A stretch of DNA of 18,049 nt from Chloroflexota bacterium (GTDB lineage Bacteria > Chloroflexota > Limnocylindria > QHBO01): NCBI GenBank assembly GCA_029865285.1, contig JAOUHE010000017.1, forward strand, positions 1 to 18,049, in the 5' to 3' direction. This document shows positions 7,311 to 14,553 of the stretch, one piece after another. The notes under the pieces are model-generated. The model did not search any database and was not told the DNA's origin. It saw nothing but the letters and a program-made list of their open reading frames with translations. The translations under genes and the position numbers were made by a program. Positions within the stretch are counted from its first letter, which is position 1, and every line of letters begins with the position of its first letter.

Positions 7311-7337
7311 ATGTCCAACCCCCTCGCGTGAAAGGGA
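7305..7337 (+). promoter_or_regulatory. Candidate expression platform and Shine-Dalgarno site of btuF
   Basis: CACGCGA (7305-7311) and TCGCGTG (7324-7330) form a 7-base-pair stem with a 12-base loop. The stem ends immediately before the AAAGGGA ribosome binding site (7331-7337), 11 bases upstream of the btuF ATG. The left arm overlaps the 3' side of aptamer stem P1, so the two pairings exclude each other. There is no T run, which points to translational rather than transcriptional control. Confidence 0.5.
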
Positions 7338-7348
7338 ATGGCATCAGC

Positions 7349-8302
7349 ATGACCCCCCGACCCCGTCCGCTCCCCCTTCTGGCAATGCTCGCCGCGCTCG
7401 TGTTGAGTGCCTGCGCGCCCTCCGCGTCGCCCGATCAGTCCCCCGCGTCACTCGCGCCCGCCTTCCCGCTCACGCTGACCGACACCGCCGGTCGCACCGT
7501 AACGATCCCGGCCGAGCCGCGCCGCATCGTCAGCCTGGCGCCATCGAACACCGAGATCGTGTGCGCGCTGGATGCCTGCGACCGGCTTGTCGGCGTTACC
7601 GACTTCGACGACTACCCGTCGCAGGTGACCGATATCCCGAGGGTCGTCATCGCCGCCCAGGTGGATCTCGAGAAGGTTGTCGCCGCTGAGCCGGACCTGG
7701 TGCTGGCGGCCGGCAACGAGCTGACCCCCAGCTCGGTGATCGACGGCCTGGCCGAGCTGGGTCTGCCCGTTCTCGTCCTCTACCCGTCGACGCTCGAAGA
7801 GGTGTACGAGGAGATCCACCTTGTCGGCGCGGCCATCGGGGCACGCGCCGCGGCCGAGACGGTGGTCGCCGCCATGCTCGAACGCGCCGATGCGGTGGCG
7901 CGCGCGGTAGCGGGGGCCCCTGCCCCGCGTGTCTTCTACGAGGTGGGCGTATTCGCCGGCACGATCTATACCGCCGGCGAAGACTCCTTCCTCGCCTCGC
8001 TCGTGGCCGCCGCCGGTGGCGAGCCGATCACCGGCGACCCGCTCTCGACGAGCATCTCGCTCGAGCAGCTCATCGCGGCGGATCCGGAGCTGATCCTGCT
8101 CGGCGATGCCGCGTATGACCCATCGATCACCCCGGCCAGCGTTGCACTGCGTCCCGGCTGGCACGTCATGTCGGCCGTCCACGACGGGTCGATCCGGATC
8201 ATGCTCGACGACCTGGTGATCACGCGGCCGGGCCCACGCATCATCGACGGGCTCGAGGCACTCGCCCGCGCCATCCACCCCGATCGATTCGACCCGATCT
8301 GA
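7349..8302 (+). CDS. btuF: B12 ABC transporter substrate-binding lipoprotein (BtuF-like)
   Basis: Captures cobalamin (or a corrinoid) outside the membrane and delivers it to the permease. The 317-residue protein starts with a lipoprotein signal peptide: Arg-containing amino end, hydrophobic core, and lipobox LSAC with the lipidated cysteine at residue 22. The mature part is a class III periplasmic-binding-protein fold; RRIVSLAPSNTEIVCAL, VGVTDFDDYP and the paired acidic residues are characteristic of the BtuF/FecB group. The ATG at 7349 is chosen because it gives a clean signal peptide and has AAAGGGA 11 bases upstream; a GTG at 7328 lies in the leader hairpin. Sequence alone cannot separate B12 from haem or siderophore binding, but the cobalamin riboswitch in the leader makes B12 the likely ligand. 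The stop is two bases before the permease start. Confidence 0.9.
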   Translation: MTPRPRPLPLLAMLAALVLSACAPSASPDQSPASLAPAFPLTLTDTAGRTVTIPAEPRRIVSLAPSNTEIVCALDACDRLVGVTDFDDYPSQVTDIPRVVIAAQVDLEKVVAAEPDLVLAAGNELTPSSVIDGLAELGLPVLVLYPSTLEEVYEEIHLVGAAIGARAAAETVVAAMLERADAVARAVAGAPAPRVFYEVGVFAGTIYTAGEDSFLASLVAAAGGEPITGDPLSTSISLEQLIAADPELILLGDAAYDPSITPASVALRPGWHVMSAVHDGSIRIMLDDLVITRPGPRIIDGLEALARAIHPDRFDPI

Positions 8303-8304
8303 CG

Positions 8305-9420
8305 ATGCGCGCGGAGAGCGTGGTCACTCCCACCACCGGGATCCGACCGCTGGTCCTCGGGCCGTCCCTGACGCGGGCCGGCGTGGTACTCGGGTTCGGT
8401 ACGGTGCTGGCGCTGGTCGTCATGGGCGTCGCCGTGACCGCCGGCAGCGTCGGGATCGACCTCGGAGACACCGCCGGCATTCTGGGCCGGCGACTGCTGG
8501 GACTCCCCATCCCGGTCACGTGGCCGGCGTCCTCGGAGACGATCATCGTCGACCTCCGCCTGCCGCGCGTGCTGACCGCGATGCTGGTCGGCGGCGGGTT
8601 GGCGATCGCCGGGACCGTCTTCCAGGGGCTGCTGCGAAACCCGCTGGCCGATCCGTACATCATCGGGACGGCGGCCGGGGCATCCCTGGGAGCCACCCTC
8701 GGGATCGTCGCGCCGCTGCTCGTCCCCGCGCTGGCCGTCGGTGCCGGCACCGCCTGGCTGGGCATCGGCGTCGTCCAGTTGCTGGCGTTCGCCGGCGGGC
8801 TCGGAACGGTCCTGCTGGTCTACGCCATCGCTCGCGGTGGCGGACGGGTGCCGGTGGTGACCCTGCTGCTGACCGGGTATGCCGTCTCCGCGGTACTTGC
8901 CGCGGGCGTGGCACTGCTCATGTTCTTTTCCGGACGGGTGCTCGGCGCGATCTTCGGCTGGCTGATGGGCTCGCTCGCCGGCGCCTCGTGGTCGCAGCTT
9001 GCCTTCGCGGCGCCGCTGGTTGGGATCGGCTTTGTGCTCCTCCTGGTGCGATGGCGGCGGCTCAACGTCCTGCTGCTTGGCGACGCGCAGGCCGCCCACC
9101 TGGGCGTCGATGTCGAACGCGAGAAGCTGATCCTCACCGCGCTCGCCTCGCTCACGACCTCGGCGGCAGTGGCCATCTCCGGAACGATCGGTTTTGTCGG
9201 GCTGGTGGTCCCACATGTCCTGCGGCTCGCCACGGGGCCTGATCACCGCCTTCTGCTTCCCGCCAGTGCCCTGTACGGCGCGGCCCTGCTCACCCTCGCC
9301 GATCTGGGTGCCCGTCTGGCCGGAGGGATCCCGGTCGGCATCGTCACCGCCCTGTTGGGGGCGCCCTTCTTCCTGTGGCTGCTCCGTCGGTCGCGGAGCG
9401 TGCGGGCAGGGTTGTCGTGA
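8305..9420 (+). CDS. btuC: B12 ABC transporter permease (BtuC-like, FecCD family)
   Basis: Forms the dimeric membrane channel of a type II importer. The 371-residue protein is strongly hydrophobic, with roughly ten membrane helices as in BtuC. Family signatures include LRLPRVLTAMLVGGG, the FQGLLRNPLADPYIIG turn (Asn112 starts NPLADP), GRVLGAIFGWLMGSLA, and the cytoplasmic GTIGFVGLVVPH coupling region that contacts the ATPase. It is about 30-40 residues longer at the amino end than typical BtuC, with a polar start before the first helix. It sits two bases after btuF, and its TGA overlaps the GTG of the ATPase gene (GTGA), so the three genes form one riboswitch-controlled operon. Confidence 0.92.
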   Translation: MRAESVVTPTTGIRPLVLGPSLTRAGVVLGFGTVLALVVMGVAVTAGSVGIDLGDTAGILGRRLLGLPIPVTWPASSETIIVDLRLPRVLTAMLVGGGLAIAGTVFQGLLRNPLADPYIIGTAAGASLGATLGIVAPLLVPALAVGAGTAWLGIGVVQLLAFAGGLGTVLLVYAIARGGGRVPVVTLLLTGYAVSAVLAAGVALLMFFSGRVLGAIFGWLMGSLAGASWSQLAFAAPLVGIGFVLLLVRWRRLNVLLLGDAQAAHLGVDVEREKLILTALASLTTSAAVAISGTIGFVGLVVPHVLRLATGPDHRLLLPASALYGAALLTLADLGARLAGGIPVGIVTALLGAPFFLWLLRRSRSVRAGLS

Positions 9421-10292
9421 GCATCGCGCTCGAGCTGCCTGCGACCTCGGCCGAGCCGGTCGAGCCGCTCATCTCGGTCGCGGGCCTGTTGGCGGGCTAC
9501 GCGCTGCCCGGTGGCCGACGGCGCGAGGTGCTGCGCGGCGTCGACCTGGACGTCGCTCCGGGTGAGCTGGTTGCCCTGCTCGGCACCAACGGGAGCGGCA
9601 AGACGACATTGCTCCGCTGCCTGGCCGGCACGCTGACGCCCGACGGCGGGAGCGTCACCTTCGGGGGCCGCAGGCTCCCCGAGTGGCGACGCGACGAGCT
9701 GGCCCGCCGGGTCGCCGTCCTGCCCCAGCAGGTGGATCTCCCCGGCGGTTTTCGGGTCGCCGAGTTGGTGGCGATGGGGCGGTCCCCCCACGCGCAGCGT
9801 CTCTTCGGATCGACCGCGGCTGACGAGCGGGCCATTGAGCGCGCACTGCACGACGCGGACGCTTCCGGGCTTGCCGACCGGTGGGTCGAGGAGCTCTCCG
9901 GCGGCGAGCGGCAGCGGCTGCTGGTGGCGATGGCGCTGGCACAGGAGCCGGACCTGCTGCTACTCGACGAGCCGACGCTGCATCTCGACCTGGCGCACCA
10001 GGTGGCCCTGCTCACAGCCATCCGGCGGCTGCGGAATCAGCGCGGCATGGCCGTGCTGGCCGTCCTGCACGACCTCAACCTGGCGGCCGCCTTCGCCCCG
10101 CGCGTGGCGATTCTCGACGGAGGACGAGTGGCCGCCGATGGACCGCCGGGCGAGGTCCTGACGACGGATCTGGTTCGGAGAGTCTTCAGTGTCCCGGTCG
10201 ACGAGGCCTGGACGAAGGCTGGAGACCGTCACCTGGCCCTGCGCGATGCCTGGTCGGACGAATCGACGCCGCGGCCCGCCCGCCTCGACTAG
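9417..10292 (+). CDS. btuD: B12 ABC transporter ATP-binding protein (BtuD-like)
   Basis: Hydrolyses ATP to drive the BtuC-type permease. The 291-residue protein has all ABC motifs: Walker A GTNGSGKTT (56-64), Q-loop VLPQQVD, ABC signature LSGGERQ (160-166), Walker B LLLLDEP (180-186, with the catalytic Glu185) and H-loop LHDLN (His218). The order and spacing match the FecE/BtuD subfamily. The GTG at 9417 overlaps the permease stop. An upstream ATG at 9375 in the same frame would add residues encoded within the permease gene and is less likely. The stop codon at 10290-10292 overlaps the stop of the opposing gene in a CTAG, so there is no room for a separate terminator. Confidence 0.93.
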   Translation: MSIALELPATSAEPVEPLISVAGLLAGYALPGGRRREVLRGVDLDVAPGELVALLGTNGSGKTTLLRCLAGTLTPDGGSVTFGGRRLPEWRRDELARRVAVLPQQVDLPGGFRVAELVAMGRSPHAQRLFGSTAADERAIERALHDADASGLADRWVEELSGGERQRLLVAMALAQEPDLLLLDEPTLHLDLAHQVALLTAIRRLRNQRGMAVLAVLHDLNLAAAFAPRVAILDGGRVAADGPPGEVLTTDLVRRVFSVPVDEAWTKAGDRHLALRDAWSDESTPRPARLD

Positions 10293-11548
10293 GGCTCGCC
10301 CCCCGGCTCGTCGACAACCATCTCGAACTGTTCCTCGCCGTCGGGGCGCAGGCTGCGTCGCACGTGAATGTGCGGATGCGTCTCGTCGGAGACCTGCGCC
10401 TTGGCGACGCGCACCATCGTCCCCTCGCCGACATCGCTGAGTTGCTCGCGGTCGGGCAGCGCTGCGTTGGGCACCTCACCCAGCAGGAGCAGGCTGAGGA
10501 AGACGTTTGCCACCGCGATGATCGGGATCCCGAAGAGCGCGCCCCACACCCCGGCCACCTGTGCGCCGACCAGCAGTCCGACCAGGACGAGGATCGGGTG
10601 CATCCCCAGCGCTCCGCGCATCAGGCGTGGCTGCAGCCAGTTGACCACCACCGTCTGCACGCCGACGAGGATGACGGTTGAGATGATGAACGTGTCGGGC
10701 GTGTAGATCCACGCCGCCAGGACCGGTGGCAGCAGCGCCAACGGTGGCCCGAAGAATGGGATCAGCATCGCCAGCGTGGACGGCAGGCCGACCAGGAACA
10801 GGTACGGGATCCCGAAGATGGTGCCGACCACTGCGACCAGCACTGCCTGGACGAACGCCAGGATGATCTGCGCCCGCAGGAATCCGCCGAACGCGCGCGC
10901 CACGCTGCGCTCCAGGATCTGGAGCTCGTCGTTGTAGCGGCGGGGGACCACGCGGTTGACCTTGCCGAGAATCCGATCGCGGTCCATCAGCATGTAGAGC
11001 GAAAGGATCAGGATCAGGAACAGCGATCCGAGCGTGTTCAGGGTCGCGCCGGCGATCGCCTCGGCCTGGTCGAAGATGGCGGTGAAGAGCTTGCCGAACT
11101 GGTCCTGCGCGCTGTGGAAGAGCTCCACGAAGTCGATCTGGGCGCGGTTCAGGCCGAGCGCAGCTTGGTAGTCGCCGAGCGTTTGCTCGATGCGCACGAC
11201 CGTCCGTGGGAACTCATCGGTCGCGGCGGTCAGCTGCTGACTGATCGCCCCGCCCGCGGTGAAGAGCACGATGCCGAGGCCGACGAGTGCCAGCAGGTAG
11301 GCGAGTCCGACTGAAGGTGACTGCGACAGAGACAGGCGCCGCTCAATCGAACGCGCCACCGGCGACATGACGAATGCCAGGAGCCATGCGAGGAAAAGGA
11401 TCAGGATGATCTGGCCGAAGCCGCTCAGGAAGTTGAGCAGGGTCTCGGCGAGGAGAAGGCTGACGTATGCGGTCGCGACGACCAGGAAGAAGAAGAGCCA
11501 GCGGCGCTCGCGCGGGCCGATGCCGCCGACCTGCTCGCCGCCGGTCAT
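10289..11548 (-). CDS. AI-2E/PerM family transporter
   Basis: A 419-residue integral membrane protein of the AI-2E family (YdiK/PerM/TqsA relatives). The family is annotated for autoinducer-2 export, but members also move other small molecules or Na+/Li+, so the substrate is unknown. About eight hydrophobic segments are visible: two near residues 18-60, one near 80-105, one before LYMLMDRD, and four in the second half. The diagnostic LPSTLAMLIPFFGPPLALLP and GALFGIPIIAVANV segments lie in the C-terminal half. After the last helix comes a soluble tail of about 65 residues with many charged and His residues, beyond what most members have. The start overlaps the trpS stop by 4 bases, so the two are co-transcribed. 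Confidence 0.88.
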   Translation of the reverse strand: MTGGEQVGGIGPRERRWLFFFLVVATAYVSLLLAETLLNFLSGFGQIILILFLAWLLAFVMSPVARSIERRLSLSQSPSVGLAYLLALVGLGIVLFTAGGAISQQLTAATDEFPRTVVRIEQTLGDYQAALGLNRAQIDFVELFHSAQDQFGKLFTAIFDQAEAIAGATLNTLGSLFLILILSLYMLMDRDRILGKVNRVVPRRYNDELQILERSVARAFGGFLRAQIILAFVQAVLVAVVGTIFGIPYLFLVGLPSTLAMLIPFFGPPLALLPPVLAAWIYTPDTFIISTVILVGVQTVVVNWLQPRLMRGALGMHPILVLVGLLVGAQVAGVWGALFGIPIIAVANVFLSLLLLGEVPNAALPDREQLSDVGEGTMVRVAKAQVSDETHPHIHVRRSLRPDGEEQFEMVVDEPGGEP

Positions 11549-12549
11549 CGTGAACTTGCTCGCGTGTGGCCGATGCCGACCGCGGCGCGCACTTCGGCCA
11601 TGGTGGCATCGACGATCGGACGCACCTTTGCCAGGCCCGCAGCCAGTACCTGCTCCACATGGTCAGGATAGGCCGCGAGTGCGACACGCTTCTCGCGCAT
11701 CGGTCGAAAGAACTCGATGATCCGTTCGGCGAGCAGCTGCTTGGTCTCGACGCATCCGGTTCGGGCGGTCCGCTCCCCGTCCTGGATCTGGAGGTAGTCG
11801 CCGCCGAAGAATCGGTGCAGCTGGCACACATTGCAGACCTCGGGGCGGCCGGGGTCGGTGCGCTTGATGCGCTGCGTGTCGGTGACCATGCTCATCACCG
11901 TGCGCCGGATCTCGTCGGGCTCGTCAAAGACGCGGATCGTGTTGCCGGCGCTCTTGCTCATCTTCTTCACCCCGTCGGTGCCGAGCACCACCGGCGCATC
12001 GGTGAAGACTGCCTGCGGCTCGGGGAAGATCTCGCCGTACCGCCGATTGAAGGCGCGGACGATCTCGCGTGAGAGCTCCAGGTGCGCCGCCTGGTCCTTG
12101 CCGACCGGCACGTGGGTCGCCTTGTAGATGACGATGTCGGCCGCCTGCAGGACCGGGTAGGTGAGCAGCCCGTTGCTGTTGTCGATCCCGTCGGTGCGCT
12201 TCTCCTTGTAGGTCGGATTGCGCTCGAGCCAGCTCACCGGAACGACCGTGTTGAAGATCCAGCACAGCTCGGCGTGCTCGGGCAGGTCCGACTGCCGGAT
12301 GAGCGCCGATCGGTCCGGGTCGAGACCGATGGCAAGCAGGTCGAGCACCATGTCGTGGGTCAGCTGACGCAACTGCTCGCCGTCGTGGACTGTCGTCATG
12401 GCGTGGAGATCGACGATCCCGTAGATCGCTTCGTAGCGCTCCTGCAGCGCGACGTAGTTCACCTGCGCGCCCAGGTAATTGCCCAGGTGCGAGGCGCCGG
12501 AAGGCTGGATCCCGCTGAAGACGCGCTCGCGGGTGGCGGGCTGGCTCAT
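11545..12549 (-). CDS. trpS: Tryptophanyl-tRNA synthetase
   Basis: Charges tRNA-Trp with tryptophan in the cytoplasm. The 334-residue length is normal for a class Ic bacterial enzyme. The HIGH-equivalent motif appears in GIQPSGASHLGNYLGA (His21-Asn24 region), and the KMSKS loop is perfect at residues 196-200 (VKKMSKSAGNTI). GLLTYPVLQAADIVIY, YKEK and VPVGKDQ match the tryptophan-binding and dimer regions. The ATG at 12549 is close behind a possible -10 element, implying a very short or absent leader. It is transcribed away from birA and followed by the AI-2E family gene with a 4-base overlap. No functional link to that neighbour is evident. Confidence 0.97.
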   Translation of the reverse strand: MSQPATRERVFSGIQPSGASHLGNYLGAQVNYVALQERYEAIYGIVDLHAMTTVHDGEQLRQLTHDMVLDLLAIGLDPDRSALIRQSDLPEHAELCWIFNTVVPVSWLERNPTYKEKRTDGIDNSNGLLTYPVLQAADIVIYKATHVPVGKDQAAHLELSREIVRAFNRRYGEIFPEPQAVFTDAPVVLGTDGVKKMSKSAGNTIRVFDEPDEIRRTVMSMVTDTQRIKRTDPGRPEVCNVCQLHRFFGGDYLQIQDGERTARTGCVETKQLLAERIIEFFRPMREKRVALAAYPDHVEQVLAAGLAKVRPIVDATMAEVRAAVGIGHTRASSR

Positions 12550-12558
12550 CAGGCGCCG

Positions 12559-12564
12559 AGTGTA
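12559..12564 (-). promoter_or_regulatory. Candidate -10 element of trpS (near-leaderless)
   Basis: On the minus strand TACACT, preceded by GG, lies 9 bases before the trpS ATG. Transcription starting about 7 bases after it would give an mRNA with practically no leader, and no Shine-Dalgarno sequence is present. No -35 box is recognised. Confidence 0.45.
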
Positions 12565-12607
12565 CCGTCACCATGCTCTCCGCGGCCTCGCGCTTGGGCG
12601 CCTGGGG

Positions 12608-12613
12608 TACCAT
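12608..12613 (+). promoter_or_regulatory. Candidate -10 element of birA (near-leaderless)
   Basis: TACCAT, preceded by GG, lies 10 bases before the birA ATG at 12624. It mirrors the element before the divergent trpS. There is no Shine-Dalgarno sequence ahead of birA, which fits leaderless or near-leaderless initiation. No -35 box is recognised. Confidence 0.45.
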
Positions 12614-12623
12614 CAGCCGCCTC

Positions 12624-13460
12624 ATGGACTTTTCGCTTCGGATCAATCCGACCGATCCCGCCGCCTGGGCCGGTGCCGGGAACGCCGCGCGCCGCGTTGG
12701 CCGCCGGATCGAGCACCACGCCTCGATCGGCTCCACCAACGACCGTGCCCGGGAAGCTCTGCGGGAGCCGGGGGGCGACGGCCTGGCAGTTGTGGCCGAC
12801 CTGCAGACCGCCGGCCGCGGCAGGCGGGGACGCAGCTGGCTCTCCCCGCCGGGGGCGAACCTGATGGTCAGCGTTCCGCTCCGGACGCGCCTCGATCCCC
12901 ACGCCGCCGGCCTGCTCGGGATCGCCGCCGCACTGGCGGTCCGGGACGCGTGTGCGACGGTGGCGCCTGAGGCCGAGCTCGCCATTCGCTGGCCGAACGA
13001 CGTGATCGCTGCCGATGGCACCAAGCTGGCCGGTCTTCTGCTCGAGACCGCGCTCGAGGACGGGTGGCTGGTCGAGGCGATCATCGGCGTCGGCATCAAC
13101 ACCAATTGGCGACGCGCGGACATGCCCGCCGAGATCGCCGCGCGTGCAACGTCGCTGACCGATCTGGTCGGGGCCCCGGTGGACCGAGTCGCGCTCCTCG
13201 GCACGCTCCTGGGTGCGCTCGATCGCGAGATCGCCGCGCTCGAAGCCGGGGCTGCCCCCCTGGCGCGCCTACGCTCCGTCTCGTGGCTCGACGGCAAACG
13301 CGTCGAGCTCGACCTCGGCGGAACGGTGGTGGAGGGCCGGGTGGCGGGGATCGGCGACGACGGCTCTCTGCTCCTGGACGACGCGGCCGGCCGGACCGGC
13401 TACACCGTTGGAGAGGTAGTCCGCGTCATGGATGCCGCGACCGCGGGAGCGCTGGCATGA
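12624..13460 (+). CDS. birA: Biotin--[acetyl-CoA-carboxylase] ligase
   Basis: Activates biotin with ATP and attaches it to the lysine of biotin carboxyl carrier domains. The 278-residue protein has the ligase core: IGSTNDRAREAL, the biotinyl-AMP loop GRGRRGRSW (residues 64-72), RWPNDV, and KLAGLLLE with the catalytic lysine. The C-terminal SH3-like domain (VSWLDGKRVELDLGG onward) is present. The N-terminal DNA-binding helix-turn-helix of E. coli BirA is absent, so it is a monofunctional ligase rather than a biotin repressor. The ATG at 12624 is chosen because of the -10 element 10 bases upstream; an in-frame ATG at 12573 lies before that element. It is the first gene of the strand leading into the acc cluster, and its stop overlaps the sigma gene (ATGA). 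Confidence 0.94.
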   Translation: MDFSLRINPTDPAAWAGAGNAARRVGRRIEHHASIGSTNDRAREALREPGGDGLAVVADLQTAGRGRRGRSWLSPPGANLMVSVPLRTRLDPHAAGLLGIAAALAVRDACATVAPEAELAIRWPNDVIAADGTKLAGLLLETALEDGWLVEAIIGVGINTNWRRADMPAEIAARATSLTDLVGAPVDRVALLGTLLGALDREIAALEAGAAPLARLRSVSWLDGKRVELDLGGTVVEGRVAGIGDDGSLLLDDAAGRTGYTVGEVVRVMDAATAGALA

Positions 13461-14059
13461 CCGACCTTCGCCCCGCGGATGGGGTGCAACCGGCAGGTGC
13501 TGAGGCGCGCCGGCCGACAGACGGGACCGACCCCGACTATCCGGCCGTGCGCGCGGCACAGGCCGACCGCGCCGCGTTCGATGTGCTCTATCGCCGCTAT
13601 CTGGACCGCGTCTACGGCTACGCCTTCTACCAGCTCGGCGATCACCATGACGCCGAAGACGCGACCGAGCGCACCTTCATGGCTGCCCTGCGGGCGCTCC
13701 CCACCTTCACCGACACGGGCGCCAGCTTCCGCGCGTGGCTCTTCCGTATCGCGCACAACACCATCGCCAACGCGCGGCGCAGTCGGACCCGCCGGTCGGT
13801 GGTTCCGCTGCACCAGAACATCGATCCGCCGGCCCCGAACGCCGATCCGGCCGGGCTGGTGGCACGCGCCGAGGAGCTGCGGCGCGTGCTCGACGCGGTG
13901 GCCGACCTGCCCGACGACCGGCGCCAGGTGGTGCTCCTCCGCTTCGTTGACGGGCTCACCTCCCGCGAGATCGGACAGGTGCTGGATCGCTCCGAGGGGG
14001 CCGCGCGCGTGCTGCTGCATCGGGCGCTGCGAGATCTCGCCACCCGCCTGGGGGGCTGA
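13457..14059 (+). CDS. ECF-type RNA polymerase sigma factor
   Basis: A 200-residue sigma-70 family protein of the extracytoplasmic-function class, redirecting RNA polymerase to a set of promoters. Region 2 runs from about residue 39 to 105 (AAFDVLYRRYLDRVYGYAF, then DAEDATERTFMAAL and FRAWLFRIAHNTIAN). Region 4, about 144-198, is a helix-turn-helix beginning LPDDRRQVVLLRFVDGLT, with SREIGQVLDRSEGAARVLLHRA. Between them is a Pro-rich linker of about 35 residues; region 3 is missing, as expected. The first 35 residues are acidic and probably disordered. The start overlaps the birA stop (ATGA). The small membrane protein that follows is its likely partner. Regulon unknown. Confidence 0.92.
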   Translation: MTDLRPADGVQPAGAEARRPTDGTDPDYPAVRAAQADRAAFDVLYRRYLDRVYGYAFYQLGDHHDAEDATERTFMAALRALPTFTDTGASFRAWLFRIAHNTIANARRSRTRRSVVPLHQNIDPPAPNADPAGLVARAEELRRVLDAVADLPDDRRQVVLLRFVDGLTSREIGQVLDRSEGAARVLLHRALRDLATRLGG

Positions 14060-14084
14060 CGAGGCCCCGTTCCACGGGTCAGCG

Positions 14085-14111
14085 TGTAACGATTCGGCCG
14101 GCGCGGTGTTC
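14085..14111 (+). promoter_or_regulatory. Possible ECF-type promoter between the sigma gene and its membrane partner
   Basis: The 110-base gap 14060-14169 contains TGTAACGATT (14085-14094), which resembles the AAC-containing -35 of many ECF promoters. A GTTC at 14108-14111 sits at roughly the right distance for a -10. This would let the sigma factor drive the membrane protein and the acc genes. The -10 match is weak, so this is a suggestion only. Nothing else recognisable lies in the gap. Confidence 0.28.
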
Positions 14112-14169
14112 TTGTGTGTGCGGGCCGTGCAGGATGACCCGTCCAATCCCGTACCTCGAGTGAGAGCGT

Positions 14170-14544
14170 TTGACCACCCGTACCCGTGCAGATCGCCTGG
14201 ATGAAGCCGTCGCCGGCCTGCTCGCCGGGGATCGGCCGAGTGTCGATCCGGAGCTTGCGCCGCTGGTCGATGCCGCCGCGCTGATCCGTGCTGCGCTCTC
14301 ACCGATGCCGGTCGGCGCACGCTTCAGCTCGCGTCTCGAGGCGCGCCTCGTCCGCCGGCGACGCCTCGCCGCCGCCGCCGCGGCGATCTCCGACGTGACG
14401 CGCCGCGAGCTGCGGCAGCCAGGGCGTCTCGCGATCGCCGGTGTGATCTCCTCGGCGGTTATCGGGGTGGGGCTGACAGCCCTCGCCCTGTGGATCGGCA
14501 CCCGCCGTCATGCAGCAACCGGCGTCCCGCCGGCGCATCGGTAG
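14170..14544 (+). CDS. Small single-pass membrane protein, DUF5667-like, possible anti-sigma partner
   Basis: A 124-residue protein with one membrane helix at about residues 87-109 (LAIAGVISSAVIGVGLTALA). The cytoplasmic half has the pattern LDEAVAGLLAGDRPSVDPEL then LVDAAALIRAAL and FSSRLEARL. This resembles the amino part of DUF5667-type proteins that often accompany sigma factors in Chloroflexota and Actinobacteria. There is no zinc-binding HXXXCXXC motif, so it is not a classical ZAS anti-sigma factor. A basic and Ala-rich stretch (RRRRLAAAAAA) precedes the helix. The start is a TTG at 14170; an in-frame TGA at 14161 rules out anything further upstream, and a weak GAGAG precedes it. Its position directly after the sigma gene suggests it holds the sigma factor at the membrane; this is inference. 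Confidence 0.7.
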   Translation: MTTRTRADRLDEAVAGLLAGDRPSVDPELAPLVDAAALIRAALSPMPVGARFSSRLEARLVRRRRLAAAAAAISDVTRRELRQPGRLAIAGVISSAVIGVGLTALALWIGTRRHAATGVPPAHR

Positions 14545-14547
14545 GAG
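14543..14547 (+). promoter_or_regulatory. Shine-Dalgarno site of accD
   Basis: AGGAG lies 6 bases before the accD ATG at 14554 and overlaps the stop of the preceding gene (14542-14544). It is the clearest ribosome binding site in the right half of the window and fixes the accD start. Confidence 0.7.
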
Positions 14548-14553
14548 CGTCAG

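Noticed and set aside
7201..7317. TGGACA (7201-7206) complementary to TGTCCA (7312-7317) as a riboswitch kissing interaction
   Set aside because: Six bases of complementarity are likely by chance over this span, and the left copy overlaps the 3' arm of a strong hairpin rather than the expected L5 loop.
7966..9246. Long open frame (426 codons) on the minus strand opposite btuF/btuC
   Set aside because: Its product is an Arg/Gln/Gly/Asp-rich string without domains, and it lies antisense to the permease gene whose family motifs are complete.
11545..12549. Deviant HIGH motif in TrpS as a sign of loss of function
   Set aside because: The ASHLGN form is within the normal variation of class I tryptophanyl-tRNA synthetases, and KMSKS is perfect.
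11924..13297. Long minus-strand frame (457 codons) across birA and trpS
   Set aside because: It runs antisense to birA and then out of frame through trpS; composition is Arg/Ser/Ala/Pro rich and shows no recognisable family.
14052..14068. GGGGC-loop-GCCCC hairpin at the end of the sigma gene as a terminator
   Set aside because: Only five base pairs, it overlaps the stop codon, and no T run follows it.
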